Shown: positions 7,807 through 18,100 of the stretch, piece after piece
Layout of the letters: each line of letters starts with the position of its first letter
How positions within the stretch are numbered: position 1 is the stretch's first letter
Origin: Actinopolymorpha sp. NPDC004070
GTDB taxonomy: Bacteria; Actinomycetota; Actinomycetes; Propionibacteriales; Actinopolymorphaceae
NCBI RefSeq assembly: GCF_040610475.1
Contig: NZ_JBEXMJ010000013.1
Span: 62,001-126,000, forward strand
DNA: 64,000 bases
Direction: 5' to 3'
The notes under the pieces: generated by a model
Database searches by the model: none
What the model was told of the DNA's origin: nothing
The model's input: the letters and a program-made list of their open reading frames with translations, nothing else
Position numbers and translations under genes: made by a program

Positions 7807-8445
7807 TCAGCGGTCGTCGCTGAGCACCGGCTCGGGCAGGGTGCCGGCGTTCCACTCCACGATCCGCCAGCCTCGCCGGCCCGGCTCGCAGACCACCCAC
7901 GAGCAGTTGCTCAGCCCGCCGAACGCGTCCCAGTGTGCCGAGGTGAGACCGACAAGTCGGGCGACTCCGACCCGGGTGGCCAGACCGTGCGAGGCGACCA
8001 CGACGGTCTCACCGTCGGCGACGAGCTCGGTGGCCCGCCGGAACGCCTTCTCCGCGCGTTCGGCGACCTCGGCGACCGTCTCGCCGTCGCCGCCGCGCCG
8101 GACGTCCTCCCCCGCCTCCATCCTGGCGTGGATGTCGGGGTGGCGAGCGGCGAACTCCACCCTCGTCATGCCCGCCCAGGAGCCGACGTGGATCTCCCGC
8201 AGATCGGGGTCGTACGACACCTCCAGCCCGGTCAGCCGGGCCAGCGCCGCCGCGGTCTGGGCGGCCCGTTTCAGGTCACTGGCCACGATGGCGGCCGGAC
8301 GCAGGGCGGCGAGCCGGGCTGCGGCGGTCTCGGCCTGCCGCAGCCCCACCTCGTCCAGCGGGATGTCGGTCTGCCCCTGGAAGCGGTCCGTGTAGTTCCA
8401 ACCGGTCCGCCCGTGCCGCCAGACCACCAGCCTGGCGGCCGTCAC
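7807..8445 (-). CDS. Histidine phosphatase family protein (GpgP-like position)
   Basis: 212 residues of the phosphoglycerate-mutase-like phosphatase superfamily. The phosphohistidine motif is VVWRHGRTGWN near the N-terminus, the acid is in DPDLREIHVGSWAG, and the second His is in VVVASHGLATR. GTG 8443-8445 overlaps the rsfS stop (GTGA), so it ends the nadD-rsfS operon. In Mycobacterium tuberculosis the gene in the same place is the glucosyl-3-phosphoglycerate phosphatase gpgP, which suggests but does not prove the same activity here. Confidence 0.85.
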   Translation of the reverse strand: MTAARLVVWRHGRTGWNYTDRFQGQTDIPLDEVGLRQAETAAARLAALRPAAIVASDLKRAAQTAAALARLTGLEVSYDPDLREIHVGSWAGMTRVEFAARHPDIHARMEAGEDVRRGGDGETVAEVAERAEKAFRRATELVADGETVVVASHGLATRVGVARLVGLTSAHWDAFGGLSNCSWVVCEPGRRGWRIVEWNAGTLPEPVLSDDR

Positions 8446-8906
8446 GCGTCGGTTCCGGTGGGACGCGGCCCCTCGGCGTCGGAGAGACCGCGGGAGAGAT
8501 CACCCGGCATGTCTGCGGCCAGGTCGCGAGGGCCTCCGCCCACGGTGACGGCCTCGGGGAGCTTGATCTCGGGGCAGTCCCGCCACAGTCGTTCGAGCGC
8601 GTAGAAGGTGCGCTCCTCGACGTGCTGGACGTGGACGACGAGATCGCCGTAGTCCATCAGGACCCAGCGGTTCTCCCGGTCGCCCTCGCGGCGGGACGGC
8701 TTGTGGCCGGCGGCAGCCAGTCGGTCCTGGATCTCCCGGACGATGGCGCCGACCTGACGGTCGTTGGTGGCAGAGCACAGAAGGAACGCGTCGGCGATGG
8801 CGAGCCGCTCGGAGACGTCGAATGCGATGACGTCGCGGGCCTGCTTGTCAGAAGCGGCCAATGCGGCCAGCTGTGCCAGCTCGACGGCTTCGGTCGTTGC
8901 GGGCAC
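8442..8906 (-). CDS. rsfS: Ribosome silencing factor RsfS
   Basis: A 154-residue RsfS/Iojap protein, which binds ribosomal protein L14 and blocks subunit joining when nutrients are short. The conserved core is present: KQARDVIAFDVSERLAIAD, FLLCSATNDRQVGAIV, GDRENRWVLMDYGDLVVHV and TFYALERLW. GTG 8906 has AAAGGA 6 nt upstream, so the longer frame upstream is not used. The C-terminal 35 residues after IKLPEAV are variable and probably disordered. It lies between nadD and the phosphatase gene, the standard actinobacterial order. Confidence 0.93.
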   Translation of the reverse strand: MPATTEAVELAQLAALAASDKQARDVIAFDVSERLAIADAFLLCSATNDRQVGAIVREIQDRLAAAGHKPSRREGDRENRWVLMDYGDLVVHVQHVEERTFYALERLWRDCPEIKLPEAVTVGGGPRDLAADMPGDLSRGLSDAEGPRPTGTDA

Positions 8907-8983
8907 GAGGTCCTTTCTCGCCGATTCCGGAACGAATGTATCGGAACGGCGTATCTGTTCGGCGTAAGGTCCACTCCAGGATC

Positions 8984-9583
8984 TCACGGCTTGAGGTACA
9001 TCCGCCTCTTGTTGATGTACTGAACGATGCCGTCGGGGACGAGGTACCAGATCGGGCGACCCGCAGCGACACGTTCGCGACACTCCGTGGAGGAGATGGC
9101 CAGTGCCGGGATCTCCAGGAGCGTGACGGCCTCGGACGGAAGCTCGTCGATCTCGAAGGTGTGGCCGGGCCGGGTACACCCGACGAAGTGCGCCATCTGG
9201 AACAGTTCGTCGACGTCGCGCCAGGTGAGGATCTGGGTCAGCGCGTCCGCGCCGGTGATGAAGAAGAACTCCGCGTCCGGACCCCGCGCGGCCCGCAGGT
9301 CACGCAACGTGTCGACGGTGTAGGTGAGCCCCGGCCGGTCGATGTCGACCCGGCTCACCGAGAACCTCGGGTTGGACGCGGTGGCGATCACCGTCATGAG
9401 GTAACGGTCCTCGGCCTCCGCGACCTGCCGGGAACCCTTCTGCCAGGGCTGCCCGGTGGGTACGAAGATCACTTCGTCGAGGTCGAAGTCGGCCTGGACC
9501 TCGCTCGCGGCCACGAGGTGGCCGTTGTGGATGGGGTCGAAGGTGCCGCCCATCACACCCAGTCGGGGACGCCGGTCGCTCAC
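8984..9583 (-). CDS. nadD: Nicotinate-nucleotide adenylyltransferase
   Basis: 199 residues. NadD adenylates nicotinate mononucleotide on the way to NAD. The nucleotidyltransferase motif [15 protein letters not shown] (GxFxPxHxGH) is at residues 9-23, [10 protein letters not shown] binds substrate, and the C-terminal [15 protein letters not shown] is the second signature (SSTxxR). GTG 9583 is preceded by GGAGGA at normal spacing. It is followed by rsfS after 77 nt, and a 46-codon membrane protein gene lies just upstream. Confidence 0.95.
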   Translation of the reverse strand: MSDRRPRLGVMGGTFDPIHNGHLVAASEVQADFDLDEVIFVPTGQPWQKGSRQVAEAEDRYLMTVIATASNPRFSVSRVDIDRPGLTYTVDTLRDLRAARGPDAEFFFITGADALTQILTWRDVDELFQMAHFVGCTRPGHTFEIDELPSEAVTLLEIPALAISSTECRERVAAGRPIWYLVPDGIVQYINKRRMYLKP

Positions 9584-9630
9584 CAGGTCCTCCGGACCGC
9601 CGGAGTGTGCCTACGCATCTGTCGTCAGCG

Positions 9631-9771
9631 TCAGGCGTGCGGCCGGCCCTTGCCGAAGGCGAGCGTGATCGCCAGGAGGGAGACCAGGATCAGGAAGGCG
9701 ATGAGCCCGAACACCGGCCCGGGAAAGGGCAGCTTCGGGCCTTCCTGTGCGAGAAGTACGACGGACGCCAT
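9631..9771 (-). CDS. Small single-pass membrane protein (46 aa)
   Basis: Below usual length limits but convincing. ATG 9769-9771 opens 46 codons ending TGA 9631-9633, with a short N-terminal segment (LAQEGPKLPFPGP), one membrane helix (VFGLIAFLILVSLLAITLAF) and a basic tail GKGRPHA. Small proteins ending in FGKGR-like tails occur beside proA/nadD in other actinomycetes, as I recall. TAGGCT at 9780-9785 lies 8 nt before the ATG, so it may begin a leaderless transcript that continues into nadD. Function unknown. Confidence 0.75.
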   Translation of the reverse strand: MASVVLLAQEGPKLPFPGPVFGLIAFLILVSLLAITLAFGKGRPHA

Positions 9772-9779
9772 GGTCGCAA

Positions 9780-9785
9780 AGCCTA
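9780..9785 (-). promoter_or_regulatory. Candidate -10 box TAGGCT, internal promoter
   Basis: The minus strand reads TAGGCT and the ATG of the 46-aa gene follows after 8 nt. This would give a promoter for the small gene, nadD and rsfS independent of proBA. Confidence 0.4.
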
Positions 9786-9849
9786 CCCCGCACACCTACG
9801 ATGCCGGCGCCGGGCCGCCCGGCAGCAGGCCCCGGCACCAACCCCGAGG

Positions 9850-11154
9850 TCAACCGCGGATCTGCCCCTCCCCGACCACGACGTACTTGGTCGAGGTGAG
9901 CTCGGGCAGGCCCATCGGCCCGCGCGCGTGCAGCTTCTGGGTGGAGATGCCGATCTCGGCGCCGAACCCGAACTCGCCGCCGTCGGTGAACCGGGTCGAG
10001 GCGTTCACCACCACCGCGGCGGAGTCGACCGCCTGGACGAACCGCCGGGCCGCGGGCTGGGACCGGGTGATGATCGCCTCGGTGTGGCCCGAGCCGTGCC
10101 GGCGGATGTGCCGGCAGGCGTCCTCGAGTGAGTCGACGACAGCCGCGGCGAGATCCAGGGAGAGGTACTCGGTGTCCCAGTCGGCGTCGGTGGCCGGGAC
10201 CACCGCCTTGTCGTACGCCGCGACCCTGGCGTCCCCGTGCACCGTCACCCCCGCGTCGCGCAGCGCTGCCAGCGCACGCGGCAGGAACGCCTCGGCGGCG
10301 TCGGCGTGCACGAGCAACGTCTCCGCGGCGTTGCAGACGCTGGGGCGCTGGGTCTTGGCGTTCAGCAGGATCGAAAGGGCCATGTCCAGGTCGGCGTCGG
10401 CGTCGACGTACACGTGGCAGTTGCCGACCCCGGTCTCGATGACCGGAACCGTGGAACCCTCGACGACGCTGCGGATCAGGCTTGCGCCGCCGCGCGGGAT
10501 GAGGACGTCCACCAGGCCGCGCGCCCGCATCAGGTGCCCGACCGACTCGCGGCTGTCGCCGGGGACGAGCTGGACCGCGTCGGCGGGCAGTCCGGCGTCG
10601 ACCAGCGCCTTGCGCAGCACGTCGACGATCGCGGCGTTGGACTCCCGCGCGGAGGACGAGCCCCGCAGTAGTGCGGCGTTCCCGCTCTTCAGGCACAGAC
10701 CGGCCGCGTCCGCGGTGACGTTGGGGCGGGCCTCGTAGATGATGCCGACCACGCCGAACGGCACGCGTACCTGGCGAAGCTCGAGACCGTTCGGCAACGT
10801 GAAGCCGCGGACCACCTCACCCACCGGGTCGGTCAGCGCGGCGACCTGGGCCAGGCCGTCGGCCATCGCCGCGATCCGGCCCTCGTCCAGCCGCAGCCGG
10901 TCGATGATCGCGTCGGGTGTGCCGGCCGCACGCGCGCGCTCCACGTCGGCGGCGTTGGCGGTGACGATGGTCTGCGCCTGGGCTCGCAGAGCGGCGCCCA
11001 TCGCGGCGAGGGCGGCGTCCTTGTCGGCGCGGGACCGGCCGGCCAGGTCGACGGCGGCCTCCCGGGCGCGGGCCGCGGTCTCCAGGACGGCCGCGCGCTC
11101 ACGATCGGTGTCGGCGCCCGCGGTCACGGCGTCGGCGTTCACGGAAGCAGTCAC
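9850..11154 (-). CDS. proA: Gamma-glutamyl phosphate reductase
   Basis: 434 residues. ProA reduces gamma-glutamyl phosphate to the semialdehyde, the second step of proline synthesis. The aldehyde-dehydrogenase fold is clear: [35 protein letters not shown], the active-site Cys in [14 protein letters not shown], and the C-terminal [24 protein letters not shown] 11154 starts a slightly long Ala-rich N-terminus. It is separated from proB only by a conserved small gene, and expression is probably from the same transcript. Confidence 0.96.
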   Translation of the reverse strand: MTASVNADAVTAGADTDRERAAVLETAARAREAAVDLAGRSRADKDAALAAMGAALRAQAQTIVTANAADVERARAAGTPDAIIDRLRLDEGRIAAMADGLAQVAALTDPVGEVVRGFTLPNGLELRQVRVPFGVVGIIYEARPNVTADAAGLCLKSGNAALLRGSSSARESNAAIVDVLRKALVDAGLPADAVQLVPGDSRESVGHLMRARGLVDVLIPRGGASLIRSVVEGSTVPVIETGVGNCHVYVDADADLDMALSILLNAKTQRPSVCNAAETLLVHADAAEAFLPRALAALRDAGVTVHGDARVAAYDKAVVPATDADWDTEYLSLDLAAAVVDSLEDACRHIRRHGSGHTEAIITRSQPAARRFVQAVDSAAVVVNASTRFTDGGEFGFGAEIGISTQKLHARGPMGLPELTSTKYVVVGEGQIRG

Positions 11155-11216
11155 GGTTCAGATCCTATGGCGCGGGCGTAGGCGAGCAGTTACTGCCGTA
11201 CGCCGAGATCACACCG

Positions 11217-11573
11217 TCAGTACGGGCGGACGCTGCCGATGCCGGCGAACGGCGGCGGGGCGGTTCCCTCGTCCACGCGCTGGGTGAAGGTGTCCCGGTC
11301 CAGCACCTCCAGGCCGATGACCTCCCACTGGGGCAGCCCTGCGCTGTCGCGGTGTTCGGTCCACAGCCGCAGCGCCAGCGAGGCCGCGTCCAGAAGATCG
11401 GTGGCCTGCTCCCAGTAGCGCACCTCCGCCCGGTCCGGCTGGAAGCGCACGGTCAACAGGAACGGCCGCTCCTCGACCAGGCGTTCGAGGCCGGCGCGTA
11501 CTTCGTCCGGATCGTGGGGTTCGCCCGCCACCGTCACGGTGATGTGCCACGTCCGCGTCTCGTCGGAGCTCAC
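11217..11573 (-). CDS. Conserved hypothetical protein between proB and proA
   Basis: 118 residues from GTG 11573, with AAAGG about 8 nt upstream. It has alternating strands and helices (TWHITVTVAGEPHDPDEV, PFLLTVRFQPDRAEVRYWE, SLALRLWTEHRDSAGLPQW), no membrane segment and no known catalytic motif. I do not recognise a function. Its place between proB and proA, 26 nt from the proB stop, suggests co-transcription with proline synthesis or with obgE. The longer frame upstream of 11573 is a shadow of proB. Confidence 0.8.
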   Translation of the reverse strand: MSSDETRTWHITVTVAGEPHDPDEVRAGLERLVEERPFLLTVRFQPDRAEVRYWEQATDLLDAASLALRLWTEHRDSAGLPQWEVIGLEVLDRDTFTQRVDEGTAPPPFAGIGSVRPY

Positions 11574-11599
11574 ACCGCCGCCTTTCTTCAGTGCGTGAT

Positions 11600-12727
11600 T
11601 CAGGTGTGCGCGATCGTACGGTCGCGTTCGGGTAATAGCACGAGGTCGTCGCGATGGACGACCTCGCGTTCGTAGGCGGGACCGAGCTCGCGAGCGAGGT
11701 CCCGGGTGGAACGGCCGAGCAGGTCGGGAAGCTCGCGGGCGTCGAAGTTGACCAGCCCGCGGGCGACAGCCCGGCCCTCGGGATCGACCAGGTCGACCGG
11801 ATCCCCCACTTCGAACGTCCCGTCCACCGCCACGATCCCGGCCGGGAGCAGGGACGCGCGGCGCTCGCAGACCGCGCGCACCGCGCCGGTGTCGAGCCGG
11901 AGCCGGCCGCGCGGCGTGGTGGCGTGGGCCAGCCACAGCAAGCGGGTGGGGCGCCGCCTGCCGGTGCGGTGGAAGTGGGTGCCGACCCGCTCGCCGGCCA
12001 GCGCCCGGCCCGCGTCGCCGGCGTCGGAGAGCACCACGGGAACGCCGGCAGCGGTCGCGATGCGGGCCGCCTCCACCTTGGTCGCCATGCCCCCGGTGCC
12101 CACGCCGGAGCGACCGGACCGGCCGAGCGAGACGTGGGCGAGGTCGGCGTCGTTGCGCACCTCTTCCACGCGTTCGGTGCCGGGCCGGCGCGGGTCACCG
12201 TCGTAGAGTCCGTCGACGTCGGACAGCAGGACGAGCAGGTCGGCGTGCACGAGGTGGGCGACCAGCGCGGCCAGCCGGTCGTTGTCGCCGAACCGGATCT
12301 CCTCGGTGGCCACCGAGTCGTTCTCGTTCACGATCGGCACCACGCCGAGCTCCAGCAGCCGCGCCATCGTGCGGTAGGCGTTGCGGTAGTGGGACCGCCG
12401 GGTCACGTCGTCGAGGGTGAGCAGCACCTGCGCCACCCGGAAGCCGTGCCGCCCGAACGCCTCGGTGTAGCGGGCCACGAGGAGTCCCTGGCCCACGCTC
12501 GCCGCCGCCTGCTGGGTGGCCAGGTCACGGGGGCGGGTACGCAATCCGAGCGGTGCGATGCCGGTCGCGATCGCGCCGGAGGAAACCAGCACGATCTCGG
12601 TGCCGGCGGCGCGGCGGGCGGCGAGGGCGTCGACGAGCGCGTCGATGCGGTCCTGGTCGATGCCGCCGCGCGAGGTGGTGAGTGAGGACGACCCGACCTT
12701 GACGACCACGCGCTCGGCGGCCGTCAC
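11600..12727 (-). CDS. proB: Glutamate 5-kinase
   Basis: 375 residues. ProB phosphorylates glutamate, the first and feedback-controlled step of proline synthesis. The amino-acid kinase domain shows VVVKVGSSSLT, VLVSSGAIATGIAPLG, VPIVNENDSVAT, GDNDRLAALVA and GVGTGGMATKVEAA. A C-terminal PUA domain (about 285-375) includes SLLPAGIVAVDGTFEVGD. GTG 12727 gives the usual short N-terminus; GTG 12751, 8 nt after the obgE stop, is an alternative. Confidence 0.95.
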   Translation of the reverse strand: MTAAERVVVKVGSSSLTTSRGGIDQDRIDALVDALAARRAAGTEIVLVSSGAIATGIAPLGLRTRPRDLATQQAAASVGQGLLVARYTEAFGRHGFRVAQVLLTLDDVTRRSHYRNAYRTMARLLELGVVPIVNENDSVATEEIRFGDNDRLAALVAHLVHADLLVLLSDVDGLYDGDPRRPGTERVEEVRNDADLAHVSLGRSGRSGVGTGGMATKVEAARIATAAGVPVVLSDAGDAGRALAGERVGTHFHRTGRRRPTRLLWLAHATTPRGRLRLDTGAVRAVCERRASLLPAGIVAVDGTFEVGDPVDLVDPEGRAVARGLVNFDARELPDLLGRSTRDLARELGPAYEREVVHRDDLVLLPERDRTIAHT

Positions 12728-12758
12728 GTCGGTGCGCAGCCCTTTGGTCACCGGTTGG

Positions 12759-14120
12759 TCACCGACCGTCCAGCCGGGGGTCGCTGCCCCGTGGGCCCTG
12801 CAGCAGCTCCGCGCCGGACTCGACGCTGGGGTCGAAGTCGAACACCACGGCGTTGTCCTCCTCGCCGATCGCCACCGCGTCGCCGCGCTGGGCGCCCAGC
12901 TTGCGGAGCTTGTCCTCGACGCCGAGGCGGTTGAGCCGGTCGGAGAGGTAGCCGACGGCCTCGTCGTTGCTGAAGTCGGTCTGGCGTACCCACCGCTCGG
13001 GACGGCGGCCGCGCACCCGCCACACGTCGCCCTCGCGGGTGATGGTGAAGTCGGACTCGTCGACGGCCCGGGGTCGGATGACGATCCGGGTGGGCTCGGC
13101 CGGTGGGGTCGCCGCGCGCCGCCCCTGGACCAGACGGGCCATGGCGTACGACAGTTCGACCAGGCCGGCGTGCGTGGCGGCGGACACCTCGAAGACATGC
13201 AGTCCTCGTGCCGCGAGCTCGGGCTTCACCAGCTCGGCCAGGTCACGGGCGTCGGGCACGTCGACCTTGTTGAGTACGACGAGGCGCGGACGGTCCTCGA
13301 GCCCGCCGTGCGCGGCGAGCTCCCCCTCGATGATGTCCAGGTCGGACAGCGGGTCGCGGCCCGGCTCCAGCGTCGCGCAGTCGATCACGTGGCACAGCGC
13401 GCTGCACCGCTCGACGTGGCGCAGGAACTCGTGACCGAGCCCCCTCCCCTCGCTCGCGCCCTCGATCAGCCCGGGGACGTCGGCGACGGTGAAGGTCGTG
13501 TCGCCCGCGGTCACCACGCCGAGGTTCGGCACCAGCGTGGTGAACGGGTAGTCGGCGATCTTCGGCCGGGCACGGGACATGGCGGCGATCAGGCTGGACT
13601 TGCCGGCGCTGGGGAACCCGACCAGCCCCACGTCGGCGACGAGCTTCAGCTCCAGCACGATGCTGCTGCGGTCGCCGGGCTCGCCGAGCAGCGCGAACCC
13701 CGGAGCACGGCGGCGGGCCGAGGAGAGCGCGGCGTTGCCCAGACCGCCGTTGCCACCCGCGGCGACGACGTAAGAGGTGCCGGCGCCTACCAGGTCGATC
13801 AGCACCTCGCCGTCGGTCGTCTTGACGACCGTGCCGTCGGGGACTCGCAGCACGAGGTCGGCGCCGTCGGCACCGGCGCGGTTGCTCCCCTGGCCGGGGC
13901 GGCCGTTGGCCGCTCGGCGGTGGGGTGCGTGGTAGTAGTCGGCCAGCGTGGTGAGGTTGGGCGCGACCTCGAGGACGACGTTGCCGCCACGGCCGCCGTT
14001 GCCGCCGTCCGGGCCGCCGAGGGGCTTGAACTTCTCCCTGTGGACCGAGGTGCAGCCATGGCCGCCGTCACCGCCGGCCACGTGCAGCGTCACCCGGTCG
14101 ATGAACGTGGGGACCGCCAC
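12759..14120 (-). CDS. obgE: Obg-family GTPase CgtA
   Basis: 453 residues. This essential GTPase acts in 50S ribosome assembly and stress signalling. The glycine-rich Obg domain (residues 1-160) contains [18 protein letters not shown] and [11 protein letters not shown]. The G domain has [10 protein letters not shown] (G1), [16 protein letters not shown] (G3), NKVD (G4) and SAA (G5). A C-terminal OCT domain (about 345-425) follows, with [17 protein letters not shown] 14120 is preceded by GGAGGAGG. It sits downstream of rplU-rpmA as in most bacteria. Confidence 0.96.
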   Translation of the reverse strand: MAVPTFIDRVTLHVAGGDGGHGCTSVHREKFKPLGGPDGGNGGRGGNVVLEVAPNLTTLADYYHAPHRRAANGRPGQGSNRAGADGADLVLRVPDGTVVKTTDGEVLIDLVGAGTSYVVAAGGNGGLGNAALSSARRRAPGFALLGEPGDRSSIVLELKLVADVGLVGFPSAGKSSLIAAMSRARPKIADYPFTTLVPNLGVVTAGDTTFTVADVPGLIEGASEGRGLGHEFLRHVERCSALCHVIDCATLEPGRDPLSDLDIIEGELAAHGGLEDRPRLVVLNKVDVPDARDLAELVKPELAARGLHVFEVSAATHAGLVELSYAMARLVQGRRAATPPAEPTRIVIRPRAVDESDFTITREGDVWRVRGRRPERWVRQTDFSNDEAVGYLSDRLNRLGVEDKLRKLGAQRGDAVAIGEEDNAVVFDFDPSVESGAELLQGPRGSDPRLDGR

Positions 14121-14277
14121 GGCGCACCTCCTCCCTGCTGGAATCGCCTGACTGGATCGCCTGACTGGAACCGCCGACCGGAGCCGACGACGACCGCGGC
14201 CGCTGGTGAACCGCTGGTCAAACACGTACGGGGCGGGCCCAGATGGCCCGCCCCGCCCATGTGTGTCTGGGTGTGGC

Positions 14278-14532
14278 TTACGCGCTCGGGAGAATGCTGA
14301 CGGTGCGACGACCGCGGCGGCTCCCGAACTCCACGGTGCCCGCGGACAGCGCGAACAGCGTGTCGTCGCCGCCCCGCCCGACGTTGAAGCCGGGGTGGAA
14401 GTGGGTGCCGCGCTGGCGGACGATGATCTCACCGGCGTTGACGAGTTGGCCGCCGTAGCGCTTGACACCGAGTCGCTTGGAGGTGGAGTCGCGCCCGTTC
14501 CGCGAGGACGAGGCGCCCTTCTTGTGTGCCAT
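14278..14532 (-). CDS. rpmA: 50S ribosomal protein L27
   Basis: 84 residues, normal length. The N-terminus [16 protein letters not shown] and [20 protein letters not shown] are diagnostic. L27 reaches into the peptidyl transferase centre with its N-terminal tail, which here begins directly with MAHKK and needs no cleavage of a leader, unlike in Firmicutes. It lies 56 nt after rplU in the same transcript. Confidence 0.98.
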   Translation of the reverse strand: MAHKKGASSSRNGRDSTSKRLGVKRYGGQLVNAGEIIVRQRGTHFHPGFNVGRGGDDTLFALSAGTVEFGSRRGRRTVSILPSA

Positions 14533-14588
14533 GAGATGTCAGCCCTTGGTCTTTTCGGTGGGTTGGTCCGGAGGTGGTGCCTGGCGGA

Positions 14589-14900
14589 CTAGCCCTGCGT
14601 GATGTCGGTGACCTTGACCTTGGTCAGTGCCTGGCGGTGGCCCTGGCGCTTGCGGTAGCCGGTCTTGTTCTTGTACTTCAGGATATGGATCTTCGGGCCC
14701 TTGGCGGCACCGAGGACCTCAGCGGTCACCGAGACCCTGCCGAGCGCCGCGGCGTCGGACGTGACGCTCTCACCGTCGACGACGAGGACGGCCGGAAGCT
14801 GCACCGTCGAGCCCGTCTGCTCGGCCAGTCGGTTGACCTCGAGGACGTCGCCGACGGCCACCTTGTGCTGCCGGCCGCCACTGCGCACGATCGCGTACAC
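14589..14900 (-). CDS. rplU: 50S ribosomal protein L21
   Basis: 103 residues from GTG 14900, which gives the canonical N-terminus [17 protein letters not shown] 14912 is possible, adding four residues. Family markers are [23 protein letters not shown] and the C-terminal VKVTDI. L21 binds 23S rRNA domain I/VI. It is the first gene of the rplU-rpmA-obgE group and has its own promoter candidate at 14987-15016, leaving about 80 nt of leader. Confidence 0.97.
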   Translation of the reverse strand: MYAIVRSGGRQHKVAVGDVLEVNRLAEQTGSTVQLPAVLVVDGESVTSDAAALGRVSVTAEVLGAAKGPKIHILKYKNKTGYRKRQGHRQALTKVKVTDITQG

Positions 14901-14986
14901 CGCTGGTCTCACTCTCTTCGGACGTTCGGGAGCGCGTCACGGGGAACGGACGCGCGAAGATGGCGCGGACACCGCGCCGACGGATC

Positions 14987-15016
14987 AGACTACCGCAGGC
15001 CCTCGGCACGGATCAA
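14987..15016 (-). promoter_or_regulatory. Promoter candidate for rplU-rpmA
   Basis: The minus strand reads TTGATC (15011-15016), an 18-nt spacer, then TAGTCT (14987-14992). Both fit sigma-A-type hexamers. The predicted start is near 14980, leaving a leader of about 80 nt before GTG 14900, long enough for the ribosomal-protein autoregulation known for L21 leaders in other bacteria. Confidence 0.55.
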
Positions 15017-15100
15017 AGCCGGGCCACCCGGCGGGTACCGGCGGACCTGCCACCGGGCACCCGCACCGGGTGTTCCTGCTCTGACCGGGCACGTGCGGAC

Positions 15101-18100
15101 CTACTCGGCGGGTACCCGCCGACGGCTGCGCCGACGGGCGGGACGACCGCCGAAATCCTCCGGCGACTCCTCCTCGGGGGCGCCGGACGCCTCCTCGGAC
15201 TTGTCGGAGGTACCGACGGGCTCCGCGCCGTTGCGGGCCGCGTCGGGTGTTCGGTGTTCCGGCTCGGCCGTTTCCCGGTCCGGCTGCGCTTCCCGGGTCG
15301 TACCGGACGTATCGGGCGTGCCCGCGGCGGCCTCCGAAGATGCGGGCTCGGAAGGCGCGGCCCCCGAAGACGCCGGCTCGGCTGCCACGGCAGGGGTGTA
15401 TCCGACGTTCACCCACTTGGCCGCGGCCGGCGTGGCGACAACCGGCTCGGCCTGCGGCTGCTCGGCCTGCGGCTGTTCGGCCTGCGGCTGCTCGGCCTGC
15501 GGCTGCTGGCCATCGGCCTTCTGGGCGTTCTCGTCGTTCTCGTCGTTCTCGTCCTTCGATGCCTGCTCGGCATCGGACGGGCCCTCGGCTGCCTCGGACG
15601 CGACCGGCTCGGGCTTGACCGCCTCGGACGCGACCGGCTCGGGCTTGACCGCCTCGGACTCGGCCGGCTCGGCCTTGTCCACGTCGGACTCGACAGGCTC
15701 GGCGTCGACGGGCTCGACGTCGACAGGCTCGGCGACTCCGTTGCCACCGCCACCGCCACCACGGCGCCGACGGCGGGAGCGCCGGCCGTGCTCCTCCTCA
15801 CCGCTGGGCGGCGAGGGAGCAGCCTCGACGGGTTCGAGGCGGACCTTCACGCCACGTCCCGAGCAGGCCTCACACGGCTCGCTGAACGACTCCAGGAGGC
15901 CCGTTCCGATCCGCTTACGCGTCATCTGGACCAGGCCCAGCGAGGTGACCTCGGCCACCTGGTGCTTGGTGCGGTCGCGGCCGAGGCACTCCACCAGCCG
16001 GCGGAGCACGAGGTCGCGGTTGGACTCGAGCACCATGTCGATGAAGTCGACGACGATGATCCCGCCGATGTCGCGCAGCCGGAGCTGGCGCACGATCTCC
16101 TCGGCGGCCTCGAGGTTGTTGCGGGTGACGGTCTCCTCGAGGTTGCCGCCGGCACCGGTGAACTTCCCGGTGTTGACGTCGATGACGGTCATCGCCTCGG
16201 TGCGGTCGATCACCAGCGAACCGCCCGAGGGTAGCCACACCTTCCGGTCCAGAGCCTTCACGATCTGCTCCTCGATCCGGAACGAGGTGAACACGTCGTC
16301 GGACTTCGACCAGCGTTCCAGCCGGTCGGCGAGGTGCGGCGCCACGTGCTCGACGTACCCCTCGACCATGTCCCAGGCCTCGTCACCGGAGACGACCAGA
16401 CGGGCGAAGTCCTCGGTGAACAGGTCGCGGACGACCTTGATCAGCAGGTCGGGCTCGGCGGAGAGGAGGTTCGGCGCCTGACCGTTGGCGGCCTTCTTCT
16501 CGATCGCCTCCCACTGCGCCTTCAGCCGGGCGACGTCGCGGGACAGCTCTTCCTCGCTCGCGCCCTCGGCGGCGGTGCGGACGACCACACCCGCCTGGTC
16601 GGGAACGATGTCCTTCAGCAGTGCCTTGAGCCGGCTGCGCTCGGTGTCGGGCAGCTTGCGGCTGATGCCGTTCATCGAGCCGTGGGGTACGTAGACGAGG
16701 TAGCGGCCGGGCAGGCTCACCTGGCTGGTCAGCCGGGCGCCCTTGTGGCCGATCGGGTCCTTGGTGACCTGGACCAGCACGCTCTGCCCCGACTTGAGCG
16801 CGAGCTCGATCCGGCGGGGCTGGTTCTCGTGACCCAGGGTGTTCCAGTCGACCTCGCCCGCGTAGAGCACCGCGTTGCGGCCGCGGCCGATGTCGATGAA
16901 CGCCGCCTCCATGCTGGGCAGGACGTTCTGCACCCGGCCGAGGTAGACGTTGCCGATCATCGACGACTGCGACTCGCGGGTGACGTAGTGCTCGACGAGT
17001 ACGTCGTCCTCGAGCACCGCGATCTGCGTACGGTCACGCTGCTGGCGGATCACCATCGTGCGCTGAACGGCCTCGCGGCGGGCCAGGAACTCCGACTCGG
17101 TGAGGATCGGCGGCCGGCGGCGACCGGCCTCCCGGCCCTCCCGGCGGCGCTGCTTCTTGGCTTCCAGCCGGGTCGAGCCCTCCAGGGCGCTCGGCTCGTC
17201 GTCGCCCTTGCGGGGCTCGCGGACCTTGACGACGGTGTGCTCGGGGTCGTCGGGCGCGCCGTCGGTGGACTCACCGCGACGGCGGCGACGGCGCCGGCGG
17301 CGACGCGAGCCGCCTCCGTCCTCGTCGGAGTCGTCCTCGGAGTCGTCGGACTCCGCGGCGGAGGTCTCCGCCGCTTCGTCGGTGCCAGCCTGGCCGGCGT
17401 CGTCGGAGGTGGAGTCGGCGCCGGAGTCGTCGTCGGCGCCGTTCTTGTTCCTGCGGCGCCCGCCGCGGCGGCGACGGCGACGGCGGCCGCCCTCGGACTC
17501 CTCGCTGTCGTCGGAGTCGTCGATGTCGGCTTCGTCGGAAACGGGTTCGGCCTTGCGCCCGCGCCTGCCGCGGGTGGACCGGCCGCCAGCGTCGGTCCCG
17601 GACTGGTCCGCCTCAGCGGCCTGGTCCGGCTGGTCCTGCTTGTCCGCCGCCTGGCCGGCGTCTGCGGTCTCGGCAGCTTCGGCGGTCTCGGTGGCCTGTG
17701 CGGCCGCTCCCCCGCGGGTACGCCGGCGGCGCGACGGCTTCTGCTCACCGGACTCCGCCGGCTCCCCCGCCGCTGACCTCTCGACGGGAACGACCGGTGC
17801 GGTCTCGATCGCCGGCGGCTGGAACAGCACGGTCGGCGGCTGGAAGGCCACGGCTGCCGGAGCCTCGGGCCCGGTGGACTGCGGCCGGCCGGCGGGCTCG
17901 GCGGCCTCCTCGGAAACGGCCGGCTGCTCCGCCGGCTCGTTGCCCGACTGGTCGCCACCAGCGGGGGCGGGTGGGTTGGCCGCCTCCGCCTCGGTGGCGG
18001 CGGCCGCAGCGGCGGCCTCGGCCGGTGCCATCGCGACCGGAGCGGAGGTCTCCGGCTGGGCCGGCTGAGTGCTCTCGGGCTGGGCGCTCTCGGGCTGGGC

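Noticed and set aside
15447..15508. Possible CRISPR-like array in rne
   Set aside because: Units are directly adjacent with no spacers and encode in-frame pentapeptides.
14574..16481. Plus-strand ORF of over 600 codons opposite rne and rplU
   Set aside because: No family resemblance, and it mirrors the RNase E catalytic core on the minus strand.
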